This document shows, piece after piece, positions 51,081 to 61,447 of a stretch of DNA of 64,000 nucleotides. The notes under the pieces were generated by a model. That model was not told where the DNA came from. It saw only the letters and a program-made list of their open reading frames with translations, and made no database searches. The first letter of the stretch is position 1. The number at the start of each line of letters is the position of its first letter. This stretch comes from Methyloligella sp050110875 (lineage in GTDB: Bacteria; Pseudomonadota; Alphaproteobacteria; Rhizobiales; Methyloligellaceae): NCBI GenBank assembly GCA_050110875.1, contig CP188828.1:930001-994000 (forward strand), given 5' to 3'. Both the position numbers and the translations under genes were made by a program.

Positions 51081-54000
51081 ATGAGCGATCTCCAGGACAT
51101 TGCCGACCGCAATCAAGAGCGCGCCTCGGAGCCCGAAGCTTCGGTCTGGGTCTCCGCCAATGCCGGCACGGGAAAGACCGCCGTGCTCGTGCGGCGGGTC
51201 TTGCGGCTGCTGCTGGCGGGATTCGATCCGGAATGCATTCTCTGTCTCACCTACACCAAGACGGCGGCGGCGGAGATGCAGAACCGCCTGCTCGATACGC
51301 TGGCCGGCTGGGCGACGGCGGAGGACGAGGCGCTCGAAAAGGGGCTCACCCGGGTGATGGGGCAGACGCCCGAGCCGCAGGACATGGTCACGGCGCGGCG
51401 GCTCTTCGCCTGCACCCTGGAAGCGAGGGGCGGGCTGAAGATCCATACCATTCACGGTTTCTGCGAACGGCTGTTGCAACGCTTTCCGTTGGAGGCGGGC
51501 GTCGCGCCCAATTTCGCGATCCTGGAAGAGCGGGAACAGAAGCGCCTCCTCGCCGAAGCCTTCGATGCGGTGCTCGGCCGCGCGGCGGCGGCGCGGGAGA
51601 GCCGGCTGGGACGCGCCTTGACAAGTGTGGTGCGGCTGGCCGGCGAGGAGCAGTTCCGCAACGTTGTCCAGGCGGCGCTGGAGAAGCGACACGCCTTGCA
51701 GGCGCTGCAAGTCTTGCACGAACAGGCGGACGACTGGCCGGACCGGGAATGCGCCGCGCTGAAGGACCTGTTCGGGTTGGAGGCGGAGAGCACGGCCGCA
51801 GATCTCCAGATCGCGCTTGGCGAGGTTCTTCCGGATTCCCTGTTGGCGGAGCTGGTCGAGGCAACCAAGACCTATGGCGGCGAGACGGGCGACGACAAAC
51901 GCTTCCTTGAAGCCGCCAGCAAGGCGAAAGGCACCTCAGGCCCCGCCCGCGCGGCCGCATTTCGACCCATCTTCTTTACCGGCGAGGGGAAGGCGCGGAC
52001 ACGGCTTTGCAGCGCGGCGGTGAAGAAGGCGGTGCCCGACCTCTGCGCCAGGCTGGACGAAGCCCAGAACCGCTATGTCGCGATCGACCGGCATATCCAG
52101 GCGCTCGCCTGCGCCGAAGCCAGCACGGCGCTGCTGACGCTGGCCGATGCCATTCAAGGCGCTTACACCCGCGCCAAGCAGGCCCAGGCCGCGCTCGACT
52201 ACGACGATCTGATCGAGAAGACGCTGCAGCTCTTCGGCCGGAGCATGGCCGCGGCCTGGGTGCTCTACAAGATCGACGGCGGTATCGACCATATCCTGGT
52301 GGACGAGGCGCAAGACACCAATCCGGCGCAATGGCAGATCGTGGAGAAGCTGGCGGCTGAGTTCTTCGCCGGGGAAGGCGCGAGCGAACGGGTGCGCACC
52401 CTGTTCGCCGTGGGGGACGAGAAGCAATCGATCTACAGCTTCCAAGGCGCCGACCCGGCGCAGTTCGGGACCCATGGCCGGCGGTTCGCAGCCCAGGCCG
52501 AGCAGGCAGAGCAGCTCTGGCACGATGTGCCGCTGACCCTCTCCTTCCGTTCCGTGGCGCCGGTGCTGCAATCGGTGGATCAGGTATTTTCCAATGCCGA
52601 TGCCGCGAAAGGGCTGACCTGGCAGACGGAGACTGTGATCCAGCATCACCCCTTCCGGGAAGGACAAGCCGGGCTGGTCGAGCTTTGGGAGGCGGAGGAA
52701 GAAGAAAAACCCTCCCCCACGCCGCCCTTCGAGCCGTGGAACGAGGAACGCGCCACGAGGCGGGCCGTTGAGACCCTCGCGGAGCGGATCGGGCGGACCA
52801 TCCGAAGCTGGCTGGACGAGCAGGAAATCCTGCTCTCCTCGGACCGGCCGATCCGGCCAGGCGATGTTCTGATCCTGGTGCAGCGGCGAAATCCGTTCGT
52901 GCCGGCCATGATCCGCTGGCTGAAACGGCTGAAAATCCCTGTGGCCGGCGCGGACCGCATGCTGCTTACCGAGCAGCTCGCCGTGCAGGACCTCCTGTCC
53001 CTGGCGGATGTGCTGTTGATGCCGGAAGACGATCTTGCCTTGGCGGTGGTGCTGAAGAGTCCCCTGTTCGGACTCGATGACGCGGAGCTGTTCGACCTCG
53101 CCCATGACCGAAAGGGCTCGCTGTGGCGGGCATTGCAGGATCGGGGAGAGGACCCGCGCTTTGCCGAGGCAGCAGCGACGCTCTCCGACTGGCTCGGCTT
53201 GGCCGACCTGATGCCCCCTTACGAGTTCTTCGCCCATGTTCTGGGGCACGACGGCCAGGATATGCGCAAGCGCTTCCTGACCCGGCTCGGGCCTGAGGCG
53301 GCGGAGGCGATCGACGAGATGCTGGAGCTTGCGCTCGCCTATGACGGCGATGCGGCGCCGTCCCTGCAGGGCTTCGTGCATCAGCTCCGGGCCGGCGATC
53401 TGGAGATCAAGCGGGATATGGAGCAGCAGCGGGACGAGGTGCGCATCATGACGGTACATGGCGCCAAGGGGCTGCAGGCGCCGGTCGTCTTCCTGCCCGA
53501 CACCTGCCGGCTGCCCAATCACAGCCGGCGCGCGCTGTTCGAGATCTCGCGGCCGAACGCAGCGCCAGGCACACCGGTCCATATCGTCTGGCCGGCGGGC
53601 GCAAAAGGCGTGGGACCGCTGGACGACGCCAAGCAGACCGCCAAGGATGCGGAGCTGGAGGAGTATCACCGGCTGCTCTATGTGGCGATGACCCGGGCGC
53701 GGGACCGGCTCTATATCTGCGGCTGGAAGCCGGGCAAGGACGGCAACGGCTCCTGGTACGATCTTGCGCGGGCCGCCTTACGCGGTTTGTTGACCGAATC
53801 TGAGGATGCCCAGGGCCGGCCCGTCTTTCGGCTCGCATCACCGCCCGAAAGGGTCGTTCCGGATCAGGTGCGTTGGGGCGGCGACGAAGAGGCCGAGACG
53901 TTACCCCCCTGGGCTCACGCGCCGGCGCCAGCCGAACATGGCCCGGCGCCGCTGACTCCTTCCGGCATCGAGACGGAGGGGGCGCCAGGCGCACCGCAAA

Positions 54001-54575
54001 GCTTCGAATCGCCACCGCTGGGGCCGAAAGCGCTCTCGGAAGACCATCGCTTCACCCGCGGACGCTTGGTCCATGCGCTGCTGGAGCATCTGCCGCAGAT
54101 CCCGGTTGCAGAGCGGGAGGCCATGGCAAAGCGTTTCATCTCCATCCGCGGCGCAGGGCTGCCGGAGAGTCTGCAGGACGAAATCGTGGCCGAATCCCTG
54201 GCCGTGGCGGGGCAACCGGATTACTCGAGCCTCTTCGCGCCCGGGAGCCTGGCGGAAGTCCCCGTGGTGGCGCGAATCGGGAGCGGCGAAAGCGCGCGGC
54301 TCCTGAGCGGCCAGATCGACCGGCTGGTGGTCTCGGAAAATGAGCTCCTGATCCTCGACTATAAGACGAATCGGCCACCGCCAATGGAACCGGGAGCGGT
54401 CGCGCCGGCTTATATTTCCCAGCTGGCGGCCTATCGAATCGCCCTCAAGGACCTCTATCCGAACAAAGAAATCCGCGCCTGTCTGCTCTGGACCGACGGG
54501 GCCAGGCTGATGGAAATCCCGGAAGAGTTGCTTGCACGGGCCGAAAGAAAAATATTGCATGGAAGCCAGTCTTGA
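51081..54575 (+). CDS. addA: Double-strand break repair helicase AddA
   Basis: 1164 aa UvrD-type helicase-nuclease. Walker A WVSANAGTGKTAVL (residues about 23-36), motif Ia CLTYTKTAAAEMQNR, motif II LVDEAQDTNPAQW (about residues 405-418), motif III GDEKQSIYSFQGADP, motif V IMTVHGAKGLQAPVVFL and motif VI VAMTRARDRLYI are in order. The C-terminal nuclease active site is LLILDYKTNR (about residues 1087-1096), followed by AAYRIAL. Forms a heterodimer with AddB. Last gene of the kinase-tsaE/amgK-murU-addB-addA unit; trxA starts 79 bp downstream. Confidence 0.96.
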   Translation: MSDLQDIADRNQERASEPEASVWVSANAGTGKTAVLVRRVLRLLLAGFDPECILCLTYTKTAAAEMQNRLLDTLAGWATAEDEALEKGLTRVMGQTPEPQDMVTARRLFACTLEARGGLKIHTIHGFCERLLQRFPLEAGVAPNFAILEEREQKRLLAEAFDAVLGRAAAARESRLGRALTSVVRLAGEEQFRNVVQAALEKRHALQALQVLHEQADDWPDRECAALKDLFGLEAESTAADLQIALGEVLPDSLLAELVEATKTYGGETGDDKRFLEAASKAKGTSGPARAAAFRPIFFTGEGKARTRLCSAAVKKAVPDLCARLDEAQNRYVAIDRHIQALACAEASTALLTLADAIQGAYTRAKQAQAALDYDDLIEKTLQLFGRSMAAAWVLYKIDGGIDHILVDEAQDTNPAQWQIVEKLAAEFFAGEGASERVRTLFAVGDEKQSIYSFQGADPAQFGTHGRRFAAQAEQAEQLWHDVPLTLSFRSVAPVLQSVDQVFSNADAAKGLTWQTETVIQHHPFREGQAGLVELWEAEEEEKPSPTPPFEPWNEERATRRAVETLAERIGRTIRSWLDEQEILLSSDRPIRPGDVLILVQRRNPFVPAMIRWLKRLKIPVAGADRMLLTEQLAVQDLLSLADVLLMPEDDLALAVVLKSPLFGLDDAELFDLAHDRKGSLWRALQDRGEDPRFAEAAATLSDWLGLADLMPPYEFFAHVLGHDGQDMRKRFLTRLGPEAAEAIDEMLELALAYDGDAAPSLQGFVHQLRAGDLEIKRDMEQQRDEVRIMTVHGAKGLQAPVVFLPDTCRLPNHSRRALFEISRPNAAPGTPVHIVWPAGAKGVGPLDDAKQTAKDAELEEYHRLLYVAMTRARDRLYICGWKPGKDGNGSWYDLARAALRGLLTESEDAQGRPVFRLASPPERVVPDQVRWGGDEEAETLPPWAHAPAPAEHGPAPLTPSGIETEGAPGAPQSFESPPLGPKALSEDHRFTRGRLVHALLEHLPQIPVAEREAMAKRFISIRGAGLPESLQDEIVAESLAVAGQPDYSSLFAPGSLAEVPVVARIGSGESARLLSGQIDRLVVSENELLILDYKTNRPPPMEPGAVAPAYISQLAAYRIALKDLYPNKEIRACLLWTDGARLMEIPEELLARAERKILHGSQS

Positions 54576-54654
54576 CGCCGATGGGGGGCGTACCTAGGTT
54601 GCCCCTAGGCGACGGGCTCCTTCCTGGAACCCGCCTGCGGCAGAGGAGAAAAAC

Positions 54655-54990
54655 ATGGCGACCTCCACGATTTCCGACGACACCTTCGAAGCCGAAGTTC
54701 TGCAGTCCCCGACCCCTGTGGTGGTGGATTTCTGGGCCGAATGGTGCGGACCCTGCCGCCAAATCGCGCCGGCGCTGGAGGAAATCGCGGAAGAGTATGG
54801 CGGCAAGATCAAGGTCGCCAAGATCAATATCGACGAGAATCCGCGCACGCCTTCCCGCTACAACGTGCGGGCGATCCCGACCCTGATGATCTTCAAGGAT
54901 GGCGAGCTGGCCGCAACCCATACGGGCGCGCAGCCGAAGAGCCGCCTGGCCGAGTGGATCGAGGGCGCGGTCGGCGCCGCCGCGGCATAG
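54655..54990 (+). CDS. trxA: Thioredoxin
   Basis: 111 aa cytoplasmic thioredoxin, reductant for ribonucleotide reductase and others. Active site WAEWCGPCRQ with Cys31 and Cys34, and the cis-proline loop VRAIPTLMIF. GAGGAG precedes the ATG. The alanine-rich C-terminus is a common variation. Follows addA on the same strand, as in many Rhizobiales, and converges on folC (38 bp between stops). Confidence 0.97.
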   Translation: MATSTISDDTFEAEVLQSPTPVVVDFWAEWCGPCRQIAPALEEIAEEYGGKIKVAKINIDENPRTPSRYNVRAIPTLMIFKDGELAATHTGAQPKSRLAEWIEGAVGAAAA

Positions 54991-55028
54991 TCCCGACAGC
55001 TCAGAAAATCTGAAAAAATTGCCGGTGG

Positions 55029-56393
55029 CTAAGCGCGTTTGCCGCGATGGTGCCTCATGGCGTGGCCCGCGAGATAAAGCGAGCCGCAGATGAGGATGCG
55101 CGCCGGGCCACCGGTGTCGGTTTGGGCCTGCTCCAAGGCCTGAACCAGGTCTTCGGTGGCGACGGCCTCGAAGCCTTCTTGCTTGGCGATCTCGGCGAGC
55201 GCTTCCGGCTCGAACGAATTGTGCTCGTCGGGGATCGGGACCGTGTAGATACGCTCGATCAAGCCCTGGAAGGGCGCAATGAAGGCAGAGGCCTCCTTGC
55301 CTTCCATCATGCCCCACACCAGCTGCAAGGGTTCGGGCACGCGCTCGTCGAGCTCGGCGAGCGCAAGCGCGATGGCCGAGCCGCCGGCGGCATTGTGTCC
55401 GCCATCCAGCCAGATCTCCGTGCCCTCATCCACGTGATCGTACAGGGCGCCGGGACCGAGACGCTCCAATCGTGCCGGCCATTGAGCATTGGCAAGACCG
55501 GCCTCCAGGGCGGGCGGAGTTAGCGTGTCTCCGAAGATGAGACCCGCAGCGGCGATAGCGACGCCGGCATTGTCGATCTGATGACGGCCTTCGAGACGCG
55601 GCAGAGAAAGATCGAGCAGCACGGATTCGGTCTGGAAGATCAGTCTTTGATGCTGCTCGAAAACATCCCAATCGCGCCCCGCAATATGGAGCGGCGCGCC
55701 GATCTCGCGCGCACGGGCCTCGATCACCTCCAACGCTTCCGGCTCCTGACGGCCGACGATGCAGGGCACGCCTGGCTTCAAAATTCCCGCCTTCTCGGCG
55801 GCGATCTTGGCGAGGGTGTCGCCGAGGAAGGAGACATGGTCGATGGAGACCGGCATGATGACGGTCAGCAGCGGCTTTTCCACCACATTGGTGGCATCCA
55901 GCCGGCCGCCGAGACCCGTTTCCAAAAGCATCAAATCGGCCGGGGCCTCGGAGAAGGCTAGCATGGCCGCCGCCGTGGTGATCTCGAACAGGGTGATCAA
56001 CTCGCCGTCATTGGCGGCTTCGGCGCGGGCCAGGCATTTGACGAGATCGGCCTCGGGGATCGGCTTGCCGCCCCCCTCGCCCGCCAGCACGACGCGCTCA
56101 TGAAAATCGACGAGATGGGGCGAGGTGTAGACATGCGCCTTCTTGCCGAGCGCCTCGGCGATGGCGCGCAGGAAGGCGATCAGCGATCCCTTGCCGTTGG
56201 TGCCCGCCACATGGACGATCGGCGGGAGCTTCTCCTCCGGATGATCGAGCGCAGCAAGCAGGCGCTCCATGCGCCCGAGCGACAGGTCGATGACCTGCGG
56301 GTGGAGCTGCTGCAGGCGCTCCAGCAGCGTGGCGCTGGTATAGGTACCGGAGAGCGGCGAGGCGCCTGCGAGATCGGGTGGACGCTTGTTCAA
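55029..56393 (-). CDS. folC: Bifunctional folylpolyglutamate/dihydrofolate synthase
   Basis: 454 aa Mur-ligase-like enzyme that adds glutamate to dihydropteroate and tetrahydrofolates. P-loop HVAGTNGKGSLIAFL (GTNGKGS at 64-70), the YTSPHLVDFHERVVL omega-loop region, EITTAAAMLAFSEAPADLMLLETGLGGRLDATNVV with the metal-binding residues, and the C-terminal ligase domain WLDGGHNAAG are all present. Length is usual. It lies 11 bp downstream of accD on the minus strand and is the distal gene of the trpF-trpB-DUF559-trpA-accD-folC run. Confidence 0.95.
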   Translation of the reverse strand: MNKRPPDLAGASPLSGTYTSATLLERLQQLHPQVIDLSLGRMERLLAALDHPEEKLPPIVHVAGTNGKGSLIAFLRAIAEALGKKAHVYTSPHLVDFHERVVLAGEGGGKPIPEADLVKCLARAEAANDGELITLFEITTAAAMLAFSEAPADLMLLETGLGGRLDATNVVEKPLLTVIMPVSIDHVSFLGDTLAKIAAEKAGILKPGVPCIVGRQEPEALEVIEARAREIGAPLHIAGRDWDVFEQHQRLIFQTESVLLDLSLPRLEGRHQIDNAGVAIAAAGLIFGDTLTPPALEAGLANAQWPARLERLGPGALYDHVDEGTEIWLDGGHNAAGGSAIALALAELDERVPEPLQLVWGMMEGKEASAFIAPFQGLIERIYTVPIPDEHNSFEPEALAEIAKQEGFEAVATEDLVQALEQAQTDTGGPARILICGSLYLAGHAMRHHRGKRA

Positions 56394-56404
56394 TTTGGCT
56401 GGGC

Positions 56405-57535
56405 CTAGGCTTTGGACGGACGGTCGGGCTCGGGACCATCGTCATCGGCGTTCCGGGCCGATGCATCATCGGGTTCGCGATCGGCCTCGCCGATATCGTC
56501 GGTCTCGACCGAGGCCGGGGGATGGGCACCGTTGCCCTTGGATGCGGTCACGGGCCGTTCGACGTCTTCAGCCACCATGGCCTCGCCGTCTTCCACGGTG
56601 ATCGAGGAGGCCGGCATATCCTTGGCCTCGACGCCGTTCATCTCCTCCGGGACGGCGACTTCGGGGATCGCCACCTGACGCCCGCTTTCCCGCTCCATCA
56701 GGAGATGGCAGATGCGGGACAGGGTATCGCGCAGCTGGTGGCGATGAACGACCATGTCGACCATGCCGTGCTCCAGGAGATATTCGGCACGCTGGAAGCC
56801 GACCGGAAGCTGCTCGCGGATGGTCTGCTCGATCACGCGGGGGCCGGCAAAGCCGATCAAGGCGCCGGGCTCGGCGATGTGGATATCGCCCAGCATGGCA
56901 TAGGAGGCCGTGACGCCGCCGGTGGTCGGATGGGTGAGCACGACGACATAGGGCAAGCCCGCCTCGCGCAGCTCCTGCACAGCCACAGTGGTGCGGGGCA
57001 TCTGCATGAGGGAAAGGATGCCCTCCTGCATGCGGGCGCCGCCCGAGGCGGCAAACAGGATGAAGGGCGTCTTGCGCTCGACGGCGGTGCGCATGGCCGT
57101 CACCACCGCCTCGCCCGCGGCACGGCCGAGGGAGCCGCCCAAAAAGGCGAAATCCTGCACCGCGGCGACGATCTTCTGGCCGTCCAGCTTGCCTTCGCCG
57201 GCGATCACGGCATCGGTCAGGCCGGTCTTGTTGCGGGCATCCTTGAGGCGTTCGGTGTAGCGGCGCTCATCCCGGAATTTGAGGGGATCCGGCGTCACGT
57301 CGGGCAGGCCGATCCGTTGAAATTCGCCGCGATCGAAGAGCGACTTCAAGCGGATCTCGCCGCTCATCCGCATGTGGTAGTTGCTGCCGGGAACCACGAA
57401 GCCATTCGCCTCGAGGTCCTTGTAATAGATCATCTGCCCGGTTTCGGGGCATTTCACCCAAAGATTATCCGGCACCTCCTTCTTGCGGAGGATGTTGCGG
57501 ATCTTGGGCCTAACAACTGAGTTGATCCAATTCAC
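56405..57535 (-). CDS. accD: Acetyl-CoA carboxylase carboxyltransferase subunit beta
   Basis: 376 aa from a GTG at 57535 that begins the conserved MNWINSVVRPKIR. The upstream frame is open but not AccD-like. The carboxyltransferase core carries FAASGGARMQEGILSLMQM and GVTASYAMLGDIHIAEPGALIGFAGPRVIEQTI. The N-terminal zinc ribbon of E. coli AccD (four Cys) is mostly gone: only the first Cys remains (VKCPETGQMIYYKDLEANGFVVPGSNYHMRM), as is usual in alphaproteobacteria. The last 80 residues form an acidic, low-complexity tail (DDIGEADREPDDASARNADD) not needed for catalysis. Partner AccA is elsewhere. It transfers carboxyl from biotin-BCCP to acetyl-CoA. Confidence 0.95.
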   Translation of the reverse strand: MNWINSVVRPKIRNILRKKEVPDNLWVKCPETGQMIYYKDLEANGFVVPGSNYHMRMSGEIRLKSLFDRGEFQRIGLPDVTPDPLKFRDERRYTERLKDARNKTGLTDAVIAGEGKLDGQKIVAAVQDFAFLGGSLGRAAGEAVVTAMRTAVERKTPFILFAASGGARMQEGILSLMQMPRTTVAVQELREAGLPYVVVLTHPTTGGVTASYAMLGDIHIAEPGALIGFAGPRVIEQTIREQLPVGFQRAEYLLEHGMVDMVVHRHQLRDTLSRICHLLMERESGRQVAIPEVAVPEEMNGVEAKDMPASSITVEDGEAMVAEDVERPVTASKGNGAHPPASVETDDIGEADREPDDASARNADDDGPEPDRPSKA

Positions 57536-57578
57536 GGGTCTTAAACTCTCAAAACCGGCAGAAAGATGCGAAATTCCA

Positions 57579-58421
57579 TTATACCGCGGCGGCCTTTTCC
57601 GGCTGGCGAAGGGCTTGGCTGAGCGCATTCACCAGCTTCAGAACCTGATCCCGGGTCCCGGCGGCCGCCTTACCGTTCTCGTCGAGGCTCTCTGCGATCG
57701 CGTTCACCAGGGCCGAACCGACGACCACGGCTTCCGCGCCTTGGGACAGCGCCCGGGCCTGCTCCGGCGTCTTGATGCCGAAGCCTACAGCCACGGGAAG
57801 ATCGGTCTTGGCCTTGATACGCCCGATATGCGCCTGAACCTTGGCGGCATCGGGGGCGCCGGTGCCGGTGATCCCGGCGATGGACACGTAATAAACGAAA
57901 CCCGAGGTGTTGGCGAGTACCGCCGGCAGGCGTCTCTCATCGGTGGTAGGCGTGGCGAGACGGACGAAGTTCAGCCCCGCCTGCATGGCTGGCAAGCAAA
58001 GCTCCTCATCCTCCTCGGGCGGCACGTCGACCACGATCAGCCCGTCGACCCCGGCCGCGAGGGCATCGGCCAGAAACCTATCCACGCCATAGATATAGAT
58101 CGGGTTGTAATAGCCCATCAGCACGATAGGCGTCTCGTCGTCCCCGGCACGGAAGGCACGGACCATCTCCAGGGTCCTGTGCATGTTCTGGCCGCCATGC
58201 AGCGCGCGGAGAGAGGCCGCTTGGATGGCCGGGCCATCGGCCATGGGATCGGAGAACGGCATGCCGAGCTCGATCACGTCGGCGCCCGCCGTCGGTAGCC
58301 CTTTCAGGATTTCGAGCGAGGTCTCGTAATCCGGATCGCCGGCGGTGACGAAGGTCACCAGCCCGGCCCGGCCCTCACGCTTCAGGGCGGCGAATGTCTT
58401 GTCGATACGCGTCTCGGTCAT
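57579..58421 (-). CDS. trpA: Tryptophan synthase alpha subunit
   Basis: 280 aa TIM barrel that cleaves indole-3-glycerol phosphate to indole and glyceraldehyde 3-phosphate; indole is channelled to TrpB. Catalytic Glu51 and Asp62 are in ELGMPFSDPMADGP; the phosphate-binding GFGIKTPEQARAL and VGSALVNAI segments are intact. The start ATG overlaps the stop of the DUF559 gene (ATGA), and its ribosome site GAGGAGG lies inside that gene's last codons. The usual neighbour trpB is displaced by that insertion. Followed by accD after 43 bp. Confidence 0.97.
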   Translation of the reverse strand: MTETRIDKTFAALKREGRAGLVTFVTAGDPDYETSLEILKGLPTAGADVIELGMPFSDPMADGPAIQAASLRALHGGQNMHRTLEMVRAFRAGDDETPIVLMGYYNPIYIYGVDRFLADALAAGVDGLIVVDVPPEEDEELCLPAMQAGLNFVRLATPTTDERRLPAVLANTSGFVYYVSIAGITGTGAPDAAKVQAHIGRIKAKTDLPVAVGFGIKTPEQARALSQGAEAVVVGSALVNAIAESLDENGKAAAGTRDQVLKLVNALSQALRQPEKAAAV

Positions 58422-58864
58422 CGGGTAGCAACCTCCTCGGCGCCATCACCTCCCCCCTTGCGGGGGAGGTCGGTCGAACGTTTCCCGTTCGACCGGGAGG
58501 GGGGGAGATTGCTCAGTTCAACAGCAATCAAAGTAAGAACCTCATCCGTTTGCCGCAGAACCTCGTTGTTCCAAAAACGCAGCACCTTATATCCGCGAGA
58601 CCGGAGCCATTCAGTCCGCTGCTTATCGGCGACAGCCAGCGCAGATTTCGAATGTTGCCCACCATCGAGCTCGATAATCAGCTTAGCGCTGTGGCAAACG
58701 AAGTCGACGACGTAGCGGCCAATCGGAGCTTGTCGCCTGAAGCTCGCACCATGCAGCCGATGGGCACGCAGACGATACCATAGCCGTCTTTCCGCTTCGC
58801 TCATCGAGTTGCGGAGTCGGCGGGCATTGCCGAGTTGGAATTGCGAGACTTTAGAATGGGGCAT
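58418..58864 (-). CDS. DUF559 (VSR-like endonuclease fold) protein inserted between trpB and trpA
   Basis: 148 aa. The DUF559 domain covers residues 10-115: NARRLRNSMSEAERRLWYRLRAHRLHGASFRRQAPIGRYVVDFVCHSAKLIIELDGGQH, then RTEWLRSRGYKVLRFWNNEVL. The E-x(n)-D-x(n)-E-x-D pattern resembles the PD-(D/E)XK nuclease core of very-short-patch-repair endonucleases. The function is unknown. The last 30 residues (LPPSRSNGKRSTDLPRKGGG...) are encoded by a palindromic repeat, and a related palindrome precedes the gene. It breaks the trpB-trpA junction but couples to trpA by a 4-bp overlap. Confidence 0.85.
   Translation of the reverse strand: MPHSKVSQFQLGNARRLRNSMSEAERRLWYRLRAHRLHGASFRRQAPIGRYVVDFVCHSAKLIIELDGGQHSKSALAVADKQRTEWLRSRGYKVLRFWNNEVLRQTDEVLTLIAVELSNLPPSRSNGKRSTDLPRKGGGDGAEEVATR
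58446..58506. repeat. Double palindrome overlapping the 3' end of the DUF559 gene
   Basis: ACCTCCCCC-N5-GGGGGAGGT at 58448-58470 is followed directly by CGGTCGAACG-N5-CGTTCGACCG at 58471-58495 and then a G-rich run. It encodes the C-terminal tail of the DUF559 protein on the minus strand. Related C-rich palindromes flank its 5' end (58867-58902). Confidence 0.8.
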
Positions 58865-58866
58865 AA

Positions 58867-58902
58867 CCCCCCTCCCTAACCCTCCCCCGCAAGGGGGGAG
58901 GG
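58867..58902. repeat. C-rich palindrome upstream of the DUF559 gene
   Basis: CCCCCCTCCCTAA leads into CCCTCCCCC-GCAA-(G)GGGGGAGGG (58880-58902). It lies just before the DUF559 start codon and 34 bp after the trpB stop, and matches the family of the repeat at the other end of the gene. Confidence 0.75.
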
Positions 58903-58936
58903 GATTTCGCCGTGCGTGACGCTAGATCGATCACCA

Positions 58937-60163
<1,227 letters not shown>

Positions 60164-60202
60164 GATGGTTCTTCTCTGAAGATACTCTTCGTGCAAGACG
60201 CG

Positions 60203-60871
60203 CTATTGAGCGGCTTGCCGTTCCTCCGGCTCGGAAAGCTTCGCGATATTGACGAAGGACCGGACCAGCTCCGCCTCCTTTACGCCCGGCGCGCTCTCGA
60301 CGCCCGACGAAACATCCACCAGGTCGGGCGACGTCACGGCGATCGCCTCCAGGACATTGCCCGCGTCGAGACCGCCGGACACGCCGAAGGGTCGGGGCAC
60401 GTCCGGCTCGGAAAGCAGGGACCAGTCGAAAGCCTCGCCATGGCCGCCCGGCACCTTGCTGCCCCGGGGCGGTTTGGCGTCGAACAGGATGATATCGGCG
60501 ATCTCGACATAGCTACCGGCCTGTTCCACATCCTCGGCGCGCGCGACCGGCACAGCCTTGATCACCGGCCGCTTGCTCCGGACTTTGATCGCGGCGACCC
60601 GTTCCGGGCTCTCGCTTCCATGGAGTTGGAGGTAGTCAGGCTTCACGGTGGTTACAATACGATCGATCAGCTCATCGTCGGGATCGACGAGGACCGCCAC
60701 AGCAGGCACCCGCTCATCGATCGCCTTCACAAGCGCGGCGCCTTCATCGAATGAGAGGTTACGGGACGAGGGCGGGAAGAAGACAAGGCCGAGATAATCC
60801 GCACCTGCCTCGATGGCCGCTTCGGCAATCGTCCTCGTCCGCACGCCACAAATCTTGATCTTTACCGCCAC
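60203..60871 (-). CDS. trpF: Phosphoribosylanthranilate isomerase
   Basis: 222 aa TIM barrel isomerase of the tryptophan pathway. The catalytic cysteine is Cys8 in KIKICGVR and the general acid is the Asp in IILFDAKPPRG; YLQLHGSE and FGVSGGLDAGNV are the other family segments. First gene of the trpF-trpB-(DUF559)-trpA-accD-folC unit. The 167-bp spacer from lapA upstream contains no recognisable feature beyond its promoter role. Confidence 0.95.
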   Translation of the reverse strand: MAVKIKICGVRTRTIAEAAIEAGADYLGLVFFPPSSRNLSFDEGAALVKAIDERVPAVAVLVDPDDELIDRIVTTVKPDYLQLHGSESPERVAAIKVRSKRPVIKAVPVARAEDVEQAGSYVEIADIILFDAKPPRGSKVPGGHGEAFDWSLLSEPDVPRPFGVSGGLDAGNVLEAIAVTSPDLVDVSSGVESAPGVKEAELVRSFVNIAKLSEPEERQAAQ

Positions 60872-61038
60872 GATTCACGCTTCTCTTCGAGAAAACTCGC
60901 CGGTTTTGGAGAAATCCGCCGCATCGCCCGCGCTTTTTAGGGGCGATCTTCAAGTGTCGGCCAGCCTAGGCAATCCGGCCCTTGGAGTCTATCCGGAGGC
61001 ACCCTCTTCACTAACGGAGAACGACCGATTGTACCGCG

Positions 61039-61377
61039 CTACTCGGCGGTCAGCCGCGCCTGATGGGGATTGGCATCGCGGGATTCCAGCTCGCGCTCCA
61101 GCCGGTCGGTCTGACGCCGCAGCTCATAGGCCTCCCGGCGCCGGCTGCGGGCCGTCCTGCGCCATTTGCCCTGGCTGAGCCAAGTGGCGAATCCGCCCAT
61201 CACGAGGCCGATCGCCAGCGCGCTGAAGACGAGCAGGAAAAGCGGCACCTGAACCACGAAGCGACCGGCGAACGGATCGAGCACCAAATCGACGGGCGCC
61301 CGGTTTGCCACCGCAAGCGCGATCAGCACGACGGCCAATGGCAGCACGATCAGGACGAAACCGAAACTACGCCACAC
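61039..61377 (-). CDS. LapA-domain (DUF1049) membrane protein
   Basis: 112 aa inner-membrane protein with two helices (residues about 5-25 and 42-65, the second PLFLLVFSALAIGLVMGGF) and a basic, coiled-coil C-terminus (RSRRREAYELRRQTDRLERELES). This is the LapA/YciS-like family; E. coli LapA works with LapB in lipopolysaccharide assembly control, but no lapB gene is adjacent here. Its place between ihfB and trpF is the standard alphaproteobacterial order. Confidence 0.88.
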   Translation of the reverse strand: MWRSFGFVLIVLPLAVVLIALAVANRAPVDLVLDPFAGRFVVQVPLFLLVFSALAIGLVMGGFATWLSQGKWRRTARSRRREAYELRRQTDRLERELESRDANPHQARLTAE

Positions 61378-61447
61378 CGGGCCTTACCTCATGCAATTCA
61401 GTTCCGAGCAGGAAGACCGCTGGCGTTCCGGCTGACCCGAGGACGCC

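Noticed and set aside
56405..57535. Loss of the AccD zinc-ribbon cysteines as an anomaly
   Set aside because: Only one of the four cysteines remains, but this matches what I know of alphaproteobacterial AccD, so it is noted in the gene entry only.
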